Source: Betaproteobacteria bacterium (GTDB lineage: Bacteria > Pseudomonadota > Gammaproteobacteria > Burkholderiales > Nitrosomonadaceae). Taken from it: a DNA stretch of 5,010 bases. The notes under the pieces were generated by a model. The model searched no databases. It was not told the DNA's origin and was given only the letters and a program-made list of their open reading frames with translations. The translations under genes were made by a program, and so were the position numbers. This document shows positions 1 to 5,010 of the stretch, in pieces. The stretch is taken from assembly GCA_022601315.1 (NCBI GenBank), contig JAHZIU010000204.1, forward strand, positions 1-5,010, given 5' to 3'. Each line of letters opens with the position of its first letter. The first letter of the stretch is position 1.

Positions 1-1
1 C

Positions 2-1807
2 AGCGAGCAACGTTCCTGGCATTTATTACTAAAATATGGCAAGAAAACGCTGGGTGGCGTGGTCAGTGAAGCGGATGGTTTGCAGTTCTTTAACTCACCG
101 CAAGGTAAAACCAACCCGGAAGAAGAATTGGCCGCAACGCTCGCCAGTTTTTTTGTGCCAATGTCAGATCTTGCCGAGGACGAAGAACATCCGCAGTGCC
201 GTTTTCCTGCCCGTTTCAAGTGGCTGAATCAGGAATTAAACTTCGATCCCAGGTATTTGGAAATACAAGAATGCGATCGTTTGGTGCGCTGGGTTGAAGC
301 GCTTGATCCGGTCGGGGTGACGCTGGTATTTGCATCATATTTTCTAAACAATCCTGCATCAATGTTTGGCCATACGTTGATACGCATTGACAGCCGCAGA
401 AACGAGGGTGAAAGAAAGTTATTGGACTACGGTGCTAACTATGCGGCCATTCCAGATACGGAAAATGCACTATTGTACGCACTGAAGGGTTTGATGGGGT
501 TTTTTGAGGGGCGCTTTGAAATTTTCCCTTATTACACCAAGGTGCAGGAATATAACAATTGGGAAAGTCGTGACCTTTGGGAATACGAGCTCGATTTTAC
601 CGAAGACCAATTAAACACCATGTTGTTACACTTGTGGGAACTTGGTGGTACCCATTTTGATTATTACTATTTTCAGGAAAACTGTTCCTACCATATTCTA
701 TCGCTGCTAGAAACGGCCAACCCAGAGTTGCAAATGAAGGACCAGTTTTTCTTCAGCGTTATTCCGTCTGATACGGTGAAAATTGTCATGGAACAAGAGA
801 ATCTGGTCAAACAGATCGTGTATCGACCTGCGGTATTGAGCCAGATGAATCATAAACGTTTGGCAATGACTGATGAGGATAGGCAAATTTTCCACCAAAT
901 GGTCAAGGGGAAGGTGATGCCTGAGGACCCGGTCTTCAGTGGCCTCCCCGAGCAATCAAGGGCGCTAATATTAAACGCCTATATGGACTATCTTCAATAC
1001 CAGAGCATGCAAAAAGAAGAGATTGCTCAGGAAGTGCAAATTCCACACTCGATTCTTTTGGCCAGAAGCCGCTTGCAAAATGTTCGCGATGAAAGTGATG
1101 AACCTGATCAAGTTGATCAGGTCATTCATTTCTCGAGTTCGCCGGAACAAGGGCACGGCGCGGATCGTGCGCGTTTTGGAATGGGCTTTAATCAAAACGA
1201 ACCCTTTTTGGAATTGGCCTATCGTCCGGCCTATCATGATCTGATGGCCAAGGATGTGGGGTACGATAAGGACTCGGAGATTATTTTTCTCGATTTTAAA
1301 ACGCGTTATTATCTTGAGTCCGAGCGGCTCAGGCTGGATCGCGCACGGATTCTGGCCATTACTGCGATGAATCCTTATGATCCGTTATTTGTCAAACCGT
1401 CATGGCGTATGGCTTTGGAGATAGATACGCTTAGAGACCGTGATTGTAATTATTGTAATTCTTACAAAAGCAACTTTGGCAGCGGCATTTCCTATCGGCC
1501 AGAATATTTTTCACCGTTGCTGTTATTTTCTTTCATCGATGTAAAAACTGAATTCTCCGGCCACTTGAAGCATGACTACCGCTTTGGCGGTGATGTGGAA
1601 ATCGGTGCGTTTTATGATTTTACAGAGGATTGGAAAGTAAAAGTTGCCGGCGGATATCAGGCTTTTGTGCTTGGCGATACCAAAGATTTCTTCACCACAA
1701 ATTTTGAGGCGCGGCATTCACTCTCGCAAAACCTTGACTTGCGTTTGGAATATAACCGATTCGACGAAAACTATGAGGCCATCCTTGCGGTTAATTTTTA
1801 CTTCTAG
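2..1807 (+). CDS. DUF4105 (Lnb N-terminal periplasmic domain) protein with C-terminal outer-membrane-like domain, 5'-partial
   Basis: The frame is open from position 2 and ends at TAG 1805-1807, giving 601 visible residues. The GTG at 59 is in frame but is not the start: the residues before it (SEQRSWHLLLKY) fit the N-terminal helical region these proteins carry, so the true start and any signal peptide lie upstream. Residues 1-50 end in a GKTNPEEELAATL segment. The DUF4105 domain follows (about 66-240), with CRFPARFKWL, LVFASYF, NNPASMFGHTLIRID (conserved His124) and ENCSYHILSLLE (Asn227-Cys228-Ser229). The conserved His and NC[ST] motif are known hallmarks of this family. A catalytic, papain-like role for them is my inference, and the activity is unproven. 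Residues ~375-601 are rich in alternating aromatic strands and end in AVNFYF, with a terminal Phe as in outer-membrane beta-barrels. They include a CNYC pair (482/485). The protein is probably exported, with a periplasmic domain attached to a barrel. It converges on the next gene. Confidence 0.88.
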   Translation, partial: SEQRSWHLLLKYGKKTLGGVVSEADGLQFFNSPQGKTNPEEELAATLASFFVPMSDLAEDEEHPQCRFPARFKWLNQELNFDPRYLEIQECDRLVRWVEALDPVGVTLVFASYFLNNPASMFGHTLIRIDSRRNEGERKLLDYGANYAAIPDTENALLYALKGLMGFFEGRFEIFPYYTKVQEYNNWESRDLWEYELDFTEDQLNTMLLHLWELGGTHFDYYYFQENCSYHILSLLETANPELQMKDQFFFSVIPSDTVKIVMEQENLVKQIVYRPAVLSQMNHKRLAMTDEDRQIFHQMVKGKVMPEDPVFSGLPEQSRALILNAYMDYLQYQSMQKEEIAQEVQIPHSILLARSRLQNVRDESDEPDQVDQVIHFSSSPEQGHGADRARFGMGFNQNEPFLELAYRPAYHDLMAKDVGYDKDSEIIFLDFKTRYYLESERLRLDRARILAITAMNPYDPLFVKPSWRMALEIDTLRDRDCNYCNSYKSNFGSGISYRPEYFSPLLLFSFIDVKTEFSGHLKHDYRFGGDVEIGAFYDFTEDWKVKVAGGYQAFVLGDTKDFFTTNFEARHSLSQNLDLRLEYNRFDENYEAILAVNFYF

Positions 1808-1860
1808 CGCCTCTTTATTTTGCTGACTAATTTGATTTGTGTAGCCAACTAGAAATATTG

Positions 1861-1906
1861 AGGCTGTTATGAGCGCGCTTTCTGTGTGTCGATAAGAGCC
1901 TGTTTT
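1861..1906 (+). terminator. Weak intrinsic terminator candidate after the DUF4105 gene
   Basis: AGGCT (1861-1865) pairs with AGCCT (1897-1901). TTAT (1867-1870) pairs with ATAA (1892-1895), across a single G/G mismatch. The loop is 21 nt and includes an AGCGCGCT palindrome. A short TTTT (1903-1906) follows. It starts 53 bp after the TAG stop. The stem is imperfect and the T-run short, so this is tentative. No better terminator is visible in the 170-bp convergent gap, and none convincing for the opposing gene. Confidence 0.3.
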
Positions 1907-1977
1907 CAATAAAAACTAACTCAGTGAGATTCAATTGGCAGATTACGCGCCCATTTTCAGATTATTGCTGTATTGCT

Positions 1978-2442
1978 TTATGCGCAATGCAGGTGAAAGT
2001 TTACGCCTCTATCATTTAACACAAATTGCTTCCAATCGTTAAAGGTTAGCGTCCTTACAACATTGCCGCCATAAGGTTTTACTTGAATGGCAAGGTGGGG
2101 GTCATTTGGATCTGATGATTTAACGACCGTATATTCCGTTGTGAAATTGAGCACTCGCCTTGCGACTAAATCAGCTCTTGAACGAGTGATCTGGATCGTA
2201 TCGCCTTGTGTAACCCTTTTAAGATTTTCAGCCAAATTTGTCATACGACTTGAATCATAAAATGTTGGCGAACCACCGTATCCACCAGTGCTTCCAGCAC
2301 TATTGCCCATGTTGTGAGAACTGCTGGATTGCGCTAAACAGCTTGCGTTTGAATTTGTATCCATCACGATTGCGTCTGCTTGAGCAGAACCGATCAATCC
2401 AGTGGTAAAGACTGCTATTCCTGCGATTAATAATTTTTTCAT
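1978..2442 (-). CDS. Small exported protein of unknown family (154 aa)
   Basis: I do not recognise a family. The chosen start is the ATG at 2442-2440, because AAGGA lies 8 nt upstream and the product then begins with a textbook Sec signal peptide. That peptide has MKK, a hydrophobic core to about residue 18, and SAQA before a likely cleavage after Ala22. The frame continues 29 codons further upstream, but a start there would bury the signal peptide and has no ribosome binding site. The mature part has a Ser/Gly-rich, low-complexity stretch (about 38-59, ending in GGYGGSP) and then a compact polar domain (about 65-154). The domain includes a possible short helix (RMTNLAENLKRV) and likely beta strands (DTIQITRS, NFTTEYTVV, HLAIQVKPY, VVRTLTF). 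The only two cysteines are C35 and C153, at opposite ends, so a disulfide tying the termini together is possible. The product is probably periplasmic or secreted. The gene is monocistronic in view, converging on the DUF4105 gene. Confidence 0.78.
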   Translation of the reverse strand: MKKLLIAGIAVFTTGLIGSAQADAIVMDTNSNASCLAQSSSSHNMGNSAGSTGGYGGSPTFYDSSRMTNLAENLKRVTQGDTIQITRSRADLVARRVLNFTTEYTVVKSSDPNDPHLAIQVKPYGGNVVRTLTFNDWKQFVLNDRGVNFHLHCA

Positions 2443-2450
2443 TTTCTTTA

Positions 2451-2455
2451 TCCTT
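2451..2455 (-). promoter_or_regulatory. Ribosome binding site that fixes the start of the exported protein
   Basis: On the minus strand the sequence reads AAGGA, then 8 nt (TAAAGAAA), then ATG. This is near-ideal Shine-Dalgarno spacing. It decides for the ATG at 2442 over the upstream in-frame ATG at 2529. Confidence 0.75.
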
Positions 2456-2485
2456 ATATGTTTATTTTCTAGTCTCACTGATCGC

Positions 2486-2513
2486 AACATATTGCTTAAG
2501 GCTGTAAAAGCAA
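2486..2513 (-). promoter_or_regulatory. Candidate sigma70-type promoter with overlapping inverted repeat for the exported protein
   Basis: Read on the minus strand, TTGCTT (2513-2508) is followed after 16 nt by TATGTT (2491-2486). These are plausible -35 and -10 boxes, and would give a 5' leader of roughly 35-40 nt before the ATG at 2442. The -35 box is also one arm of an inverted repeat: TTGCTT at 2492-2497 and AAGCAA at 2508-2513 on the plus strand, with a 10-nt spacer. The second arm fills part of the -35/-10 spacer, a geometry compatible with an operator. The match to consensus is moderate, and no regulator is identifiable. Confidence 0.35.
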
Positions 2514-2606
2514 ATTCTATGCCATTCAATAAAATAACTAATTAAACAGTAAGTTGCTGAGTAAGTCTGGTTGGACTACACAATCAGCGTAAGAATTATC
2601 GTCATG

Positions 2607-2627
2607 TACTAAAGTAGGGGAATACCC
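2607..2627. promoter_or_regulatory. Dyad TACT-AA-AGTA followed by GGG-AATA-CCC mini-hairpin
   Basis: TACT (2607-2610) and AGTA (2613-2616) form a symmetric pair around AA, and a GGG/CCC stem with a 4-nt loop (2618-2627) follows directly. The dyad resembles a small regulator-binding site. It sits about 165 bp upstream of the minus-strand ATG and about 95 bp upstream of the candidate -35 box, so it could act as an upstream activator site. No regulator can be named, and the symmetry is short enough to arise by chance. Confidence 0.2.
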
Positions 2628-2673
2628 GAATCCAATAAACATACAAGTAAGTACGAGGCCCCAAATTACAGCG

Positions 2674-2739
2674 ACTCTAAGAATTGGTTTTTTTAGTTAG
2701 GGATCAGGCCCAATGCATATTTGCCTACCAATTTAGAGT
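2674..2739. repeat. Imperfect inverted repeat (12 paired bases) flanking a T7 tract
   Basis: The left arm ACTCTAAGAATTGG (2674-2687) and right arm CCAATTTAGAGT (2728-2739) are complementary over 12 positions, with a 2-nt bulge in the left arm. The 40-nt loop begins with TTTTTTT (2688-2694). The left arm's AATTGG can alternatively pair with CCAAATT just upstream (2661-2667, one bulged A). That would make a short terminator-like hairpin running directly into the T7 tract. The right arm ends 8 nt before an ATG (2748). This could be an attenuator-like leader, a small transposon remnant or a chance structure. Confidence 0.35.
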
Positions 2740-2747
2740 GCGAAATT

Positions 2748-2828
2748 ATGCAAGATAACTCTCACGATCAATTTTTAGCGCAAATGAATGGTGATGTAAA
2801 GCAGTATCTGTTAGTGACATTACCTTAA
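2748..2828 (+). CDS. Possible 26-aa ORF, or remnant resembling an Smr-family N-terminus
   Basis: ATG 2748 to TAA 2826-2828 encodes a 26-residue peptide starting MQDNSHDQFLAQMNGDVKQ. From memory, the pattern (acidic start, then FLAQM and DVK) resembles the first residues of Smr/MutS2 C-terminal-domain proteins, which usually continue into a Pro-Leu/Ile-Lys segment. Here it breaks off after DVK. No frame downstream restores a recognisable Smr domain, so if the resemblance is real this is a 5' remnant of a lost gene. A weak GAG (2736-2738) lies 9 nt upstream, inside the right arm of the inverted repeat. The stop overlaps the ATG of a further 62-codon frame (TAATG) that looks non-coding. Expression is unproven. 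Confidence 0.18.
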   Translation: MQDNSHDQFLAQMNGDVKQYLLVTLP

Positions 2829-3170
2829 TGACCAAAATTTGCGTTAAATCAAATGCACTTTCTAAACTTACCGTCATGCTATTTCTTCCATTTAATTCAC
2901 TCCTTTGTGTTAAAGACTACAATTTGAAATGTGAGCACTATGCGAATAAAAATGACCATTATTGGTCGCTGCTTCGTTACATTTTTCTACATAGCGAAGT
3001 TAACTATACGCGATGACGTGCAAGTGGTAAAACGAGTAATATCGAATTAAATCATCGATTAAAACGATTATTCGTTGCGCCTATAAGATGTATTTTGATT
3101 GCGCGCTGCAGGGGCTGGTTATGATATAAAGCGTAGGTAGCAAATTTTCTTTGTTAATGTATTCCCGACG

Positions 3171-3201
3171 TATATTTTCTTAAATCATATCAACAATGGA
3201 G
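3171..3201 (+). promoter_or_regulatory. Candidate -10 box and ribosome binding site of the phospholipase-like gene
   Basis: TATATT (3171-3176) matches the -10 consensus at five of six bases. The best -35-like word, TTGTTA (3151-3156), is only 14 nt away, which is short, so the promoter call is weak. GGAG (3198-3201) with a 9-nt spacer precedes the ATG at 3211 and is a convincing Shine-Dalgarno site. An ATG overlapping it at 3196 is in the same frame but hits TAA after one further codon, which supports 3211 as the start. Confidence 0.4.
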
Positions 3202-3210
3202 TAATCAACC

Positions 3211-5010
3211 ATGAGCTTATTTGGCTTTTTACATCAGACGCCTGAAGAAAAGAATTACACCGCAGAATTAACATTAACACCCACAGGTGGTTTAAAGATT
3301 GATGATTTCGTAAAGCAAAGAAAAAACCCTACACCGGGTAATGTGGGTGTTTGTTTGAGTGGCGGCGGTTCAAGGGCGATGACCGCAGCAATGGGCCAAT
3401 TGAGAGCATTGAAGAAACTGAATAATGGGCAAGGGGATTTACTGTCACAAACGAAAGCGATTTCTACCGTTTCCGGTGGCTCCTGGCTGGGCGTCACATT
3501 TTCATATTTAGATGATGCAAATGTGAGTGATGATGATTACCTCAATACGTATGTTGATGATCCAAATAAATTGGTTCCCAGTAAGACGCCTGGACATAGT
3601 CTGGCAGAAACCCTGGACGAGTTACCCAAGGGTAATATGGGTGAAAATATAATCTCAAATTTTTCGGTGATTGATATCGCCGTGCAGGCATTCTTTTTGT
3701 ATAAATTTCATGGAACACCTGCAAACTTGCTCTGGCAAACGGTTATTGCCAGTAGACTATTGAAGCCCTATAACCTATATACCCCGGGGGAAGATAGAGC
3801 GCCGACAAGCTACTACACATATGATGAATCAACAATCACGCAACTGCAAAACCTGCCCAATCAGAATCCGAATTTAGCTAATTTAGTCGGTCACAAGCTG
3901 GTAAATAATACGCAAAGAGCAGAGCGGCCATTTGTTATTTGTAATACGTCGATGTTTGTAAAGAATGCCGAACCAAATACACCGCTTGAGAAAGATGGCT
4001 TCGAATTTTTAGCACCTGTGCAATGTACGCCTGTTTTTACCGGCATTGTTGGTGATCCCGGCGGAACCGATGCCAATGGAAAGAAACCGGGTGGTGGCGG
4101 TGTGAGTTCGTTTTCATTTAACTCTGAATTAATCAAAACAAATGTTGCCGACAACCAAAATTTAGTAACAATCTCTGGAACCAGGCCATTTTCGCTGTTG
4201 GATTGTGTGGGTTCCAGTAGCGCGGCGTTTGCAGAGACCTTGCAAAATATCTTTAAAGAATGGGAAGCTGATTTTGGTCAATTTCTAAGAGCTATTGAAC
4301 AGCGGGGTGATGCGGCGGCAGAAGCGCTAAAAGATCAACTGCCCGCTGATGAACTTACGTCAGTGCAAGGGTTTGTAGATAAACTGAAATCAAAAAAAGC
4401 AGATTCAAAAACAGGCAGGGAATTTCAAAAGCTGCTGAAAGTTTTAGGAATTACCCAGAGTATTTTTAAAAAAGATGAAGATGCGGCTGGTCTAAAAGAT
4501 GTCATTCCACAGTATTTATATTGGCCGGTTGCAAATGCCACAGCAGAAAAAGATATTAAGCCAACACGTTTTGCGGATGGCGGCAGCCTGGAAAATACAG
4601 GAATTGCAGCCATGCTGACTTATCAGGATATTGATAACGTTATTGCTTTTGTAAATTCATCCACATCGTTGGCACCGGTCAATGAGCCAAGTTTCTTAAG
4701 CGTTAATCAATCCACAAAAGAAATAACCACCAATATCAAAATAGATTCAAAAATACCGCCTTTGTTTGGTTACCAGCCGTTTAATTCGGGGAACGGTACT
4801 TATAATCTTTATAAAGGGGATAACAACCCCGAATCGCCTGAATTTCTTAACAACAAAATATTCCCTGCAGAAAAATTTTCTGAATTTTTACAAGGCATCT
4901 GGGATGCGACAAAAGATGGTGATACAACACCTGCAACACTGAAGCAAACATTAGCAGTTGTTGAGAATGCCTGGTTTGGGGTTAAAGCAAGAAACAGTGT
5001 TAATGTGGTC
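3211..5010 (+). CDS. Cytosolic PLA2/lysophospholipase-like (patatin-superfamily) serine lipid hydrolase, 3'-partial
   Basis: Six hundred codons run from ATG 3211 to the window end without a stop. GGAG lies 9 nt upstream of the ATG. Residues 45-63 hold the oxyanion-hole signature VCLSGGGSRAM (Gly51-53, Arg55), like SGGGxRA of group IV PLA2 and fungal phospholipase B. Residues 84-92 read STVSGGSWL, placing the likely nucleophile at Ser88. FADGGSLENTG places the dyad Asp at 456. Other family-like segments are RPFVICNTS (239-247), FEFLAP (264-269), SSSAAF (335-340) and ENAWFG (585-590). The probable reaction is hydrolysis of acyl esters of phospholipids or lysophospholipids by a Ser-Asp dyad. This is inferred from motifs only. 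There is no N-terminal signal peptide or obvious membrane span, so the enzyme is cytoplasmic or uses a non-Sec export route. Residues about 340-430 form a charged, helix-prone segment. The first Gly of the usual GxSGGS is Thr here. The late conserved segments suggest that little is missing downstream. Confidence 0.85.
   Translation, partial: MSLFGFLHQTPEEKNYTAELTLTPTGGLKIDDFVKQRKNPTPGNVGVCLSGGGSRAMTAAMGQLRALKKLNNGQGDLLSQTKAISTVSGGSWLGVTFSYLDDANVSDDDYLNTYVDDPNKLVPSKTPGHSLAETLDELPKGNMGENIISNFSVIDIAVQAFFLYKFHGTPANLLWQTVIASRLLKPYNLYTPGEDRAPTSYYTYDESTITQLQNLPNQNPNLANLVGHKLVNNTQRAERPFVICNTSMFVKNAEPNTPLEKDGFEFLAPVQCTPVFTGIVGDPGGTDANGKKPGGGGVSSFSFNSELIKTNVADNQNLVTISGTRPFSLLDCVGSSSAAFAETLQNIFKEWEADFGQFLRAIEQRGDAAAEALKDQLPADELTSVQGFVDKLKSKKADSKTGREFQKLLKVLGITQSIFKKDEDAAGLKDVIPQYLYWPVANATAEKDIKPTRFADGGSLENTGIAAMLTYQDIDNVIAFVNSSTSLAPVNEPSFLSVNQSTKEITTNIKIDSKIPPLFGYQPFNSGNGTYNLYKGDNNPESPEFLNNKIFPAEKFSEFLQGIWDATKDGDTTPATLKQTLAVVENAWFGVKARNSVNVV

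Larger units (their letters stand above)
2443..3210. other. AT-rich intergenic region without a convincing long gene
   Basis: This 768-bp gap separates two divergently transcribed genes. Short reading frames occur on both strands, but none longer than about 62 codons looks protein-like. It holds the minus-strand promoter (2486-2513), a dyad plus small hairpin (2607-2627), a long imperfect inverted repeat around a T7 tract (2674-2739) and a 26-codon ORF (2748-2828). Near the right end lie the -10 box and ribosome binding site of the phospholipase gene. Between about 2830 and 3130 there are only short hairpins, such as GACCA/TGGTC at 2954-2967 and CTTCG/CGAAG at 2972-2999, and repeated CGATTA words near 3055-3073. 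I assign nothing to that part. The size and low coding quality suggest either a regulatory region or decayed sequence. Confidence 0.6.

Noticed and set aside
59..61. GTG as start of the DUF4105 gene
   Set aside because: The frame is open to the window edge, and the upstream residues (WHLLLKY) fit the family's N-terminal region, so the true start is outside the window.
1911..1935. Terminator for the minus-strand gene (CTCA-C-TGAG followed by TTTTT on the minus strand)
   Set aside because: The palindrome leaves a loop of one base, so no real hairpin of useful stability can form.
2443..2529. N-terminal extension of the exported protein from an upstream in-frame ATG (2529)
   Set aside because: It would put 29 residues before a clear signal peptide, overlaps the likely promoter and lacks a ribosome binding site. 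The ATG at 2442 has AAGGA at ideal spacing.
2954..2999. Tandem small hairpins GACCA/TGGTC and CTTCG/CGAAG as an RNA gene
   Set aside because: Five-base stems in AT-rich DNA are expected by chance, with no T-tract, promoter or conserved RNA motif nearby.
2828..3016. 62-codon plus-strand ORF as a real gene
   Set aside because: It has no ribosome binding site of its own, an atypical composition and no recognisable motif. It lies in an AT-rich gap where such frames arise by chance. It is kept only as part of the TAATG observation.
3255..4613. Minus-strand reading frames opposite the phospholipase-like gene
   Set aside because: They are antisense shadows of a plus-strand frame carrying clear catalytic motifs, and have no ribosome binding sites or domain character.
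1..5010. CRISPR array, tRNA, rRNA, insertion sequence or defence cassette
   Set aside because: I found no regularly spaced repeats, cloverleaf, transposase motif or terminal repeats with target duplications, and no recognisable defence-gene pairing.

Overview
The window reads like a chromosomal segment of a Gammaproteobacterium, probably an aquatic or marine type. It has moderate-to-low G+C, ordinary Shine-Dalgarno sites, and an envelope protein of a class common in that group. The assignment is an inference from protein architecture and base composition, because no rRNA, tRNA or other phylogenetic marker is present.

Layout. (1) Positions 2-1807, plus strand: the 3' part (601 codons) of a gene for a DUF4105 (Lnb N-terminal periplasmic domain) protein with a C-terminal beta-rich, probably outer-membrane domain. 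Its start lies before the window. (2) Positions 1808-1977: a convergent gap with a weak terminator-like stem-loop. (3) Positions 1978-2442, minus strand: a small exported protein of unknown family (154 residues) with a clear signal peptide, a good ribosome binding site and a plausible promoter. (4) Positions 2443-3210: a 768-bp AT-rich gap with no convincing long gene. It holds the minus-strand gene's promoter, a dyad followed by a small hairpin, a long imperfect inverted repeat around a T7 tract, and a 26-codon ORF faintly like the start of an Smr/MutS2-family protein. (5) Positions 3211-5010, plus strand: the first 600 codons of a cytosolic-PLA2/lysophospholipase-like serine lipid hydrolase. 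It is still open at the window end.

The three genes do not form an operon: 1 and 2 converge, and 2 and 3 diverge across the gap. Two products are envelope-linked (the DUF4105 protein and the exported small protein). The third is a lipid hydrolase without a signal peptide. No functional link between them is shown by the sequence. I see no CRISPR array, tRNA, rRNA, insertion sequence or recognisable defence cassette. The item most worth follow-up is the cPLA2-like enzyme, followed by the possible RNA structure at 2659-2750.
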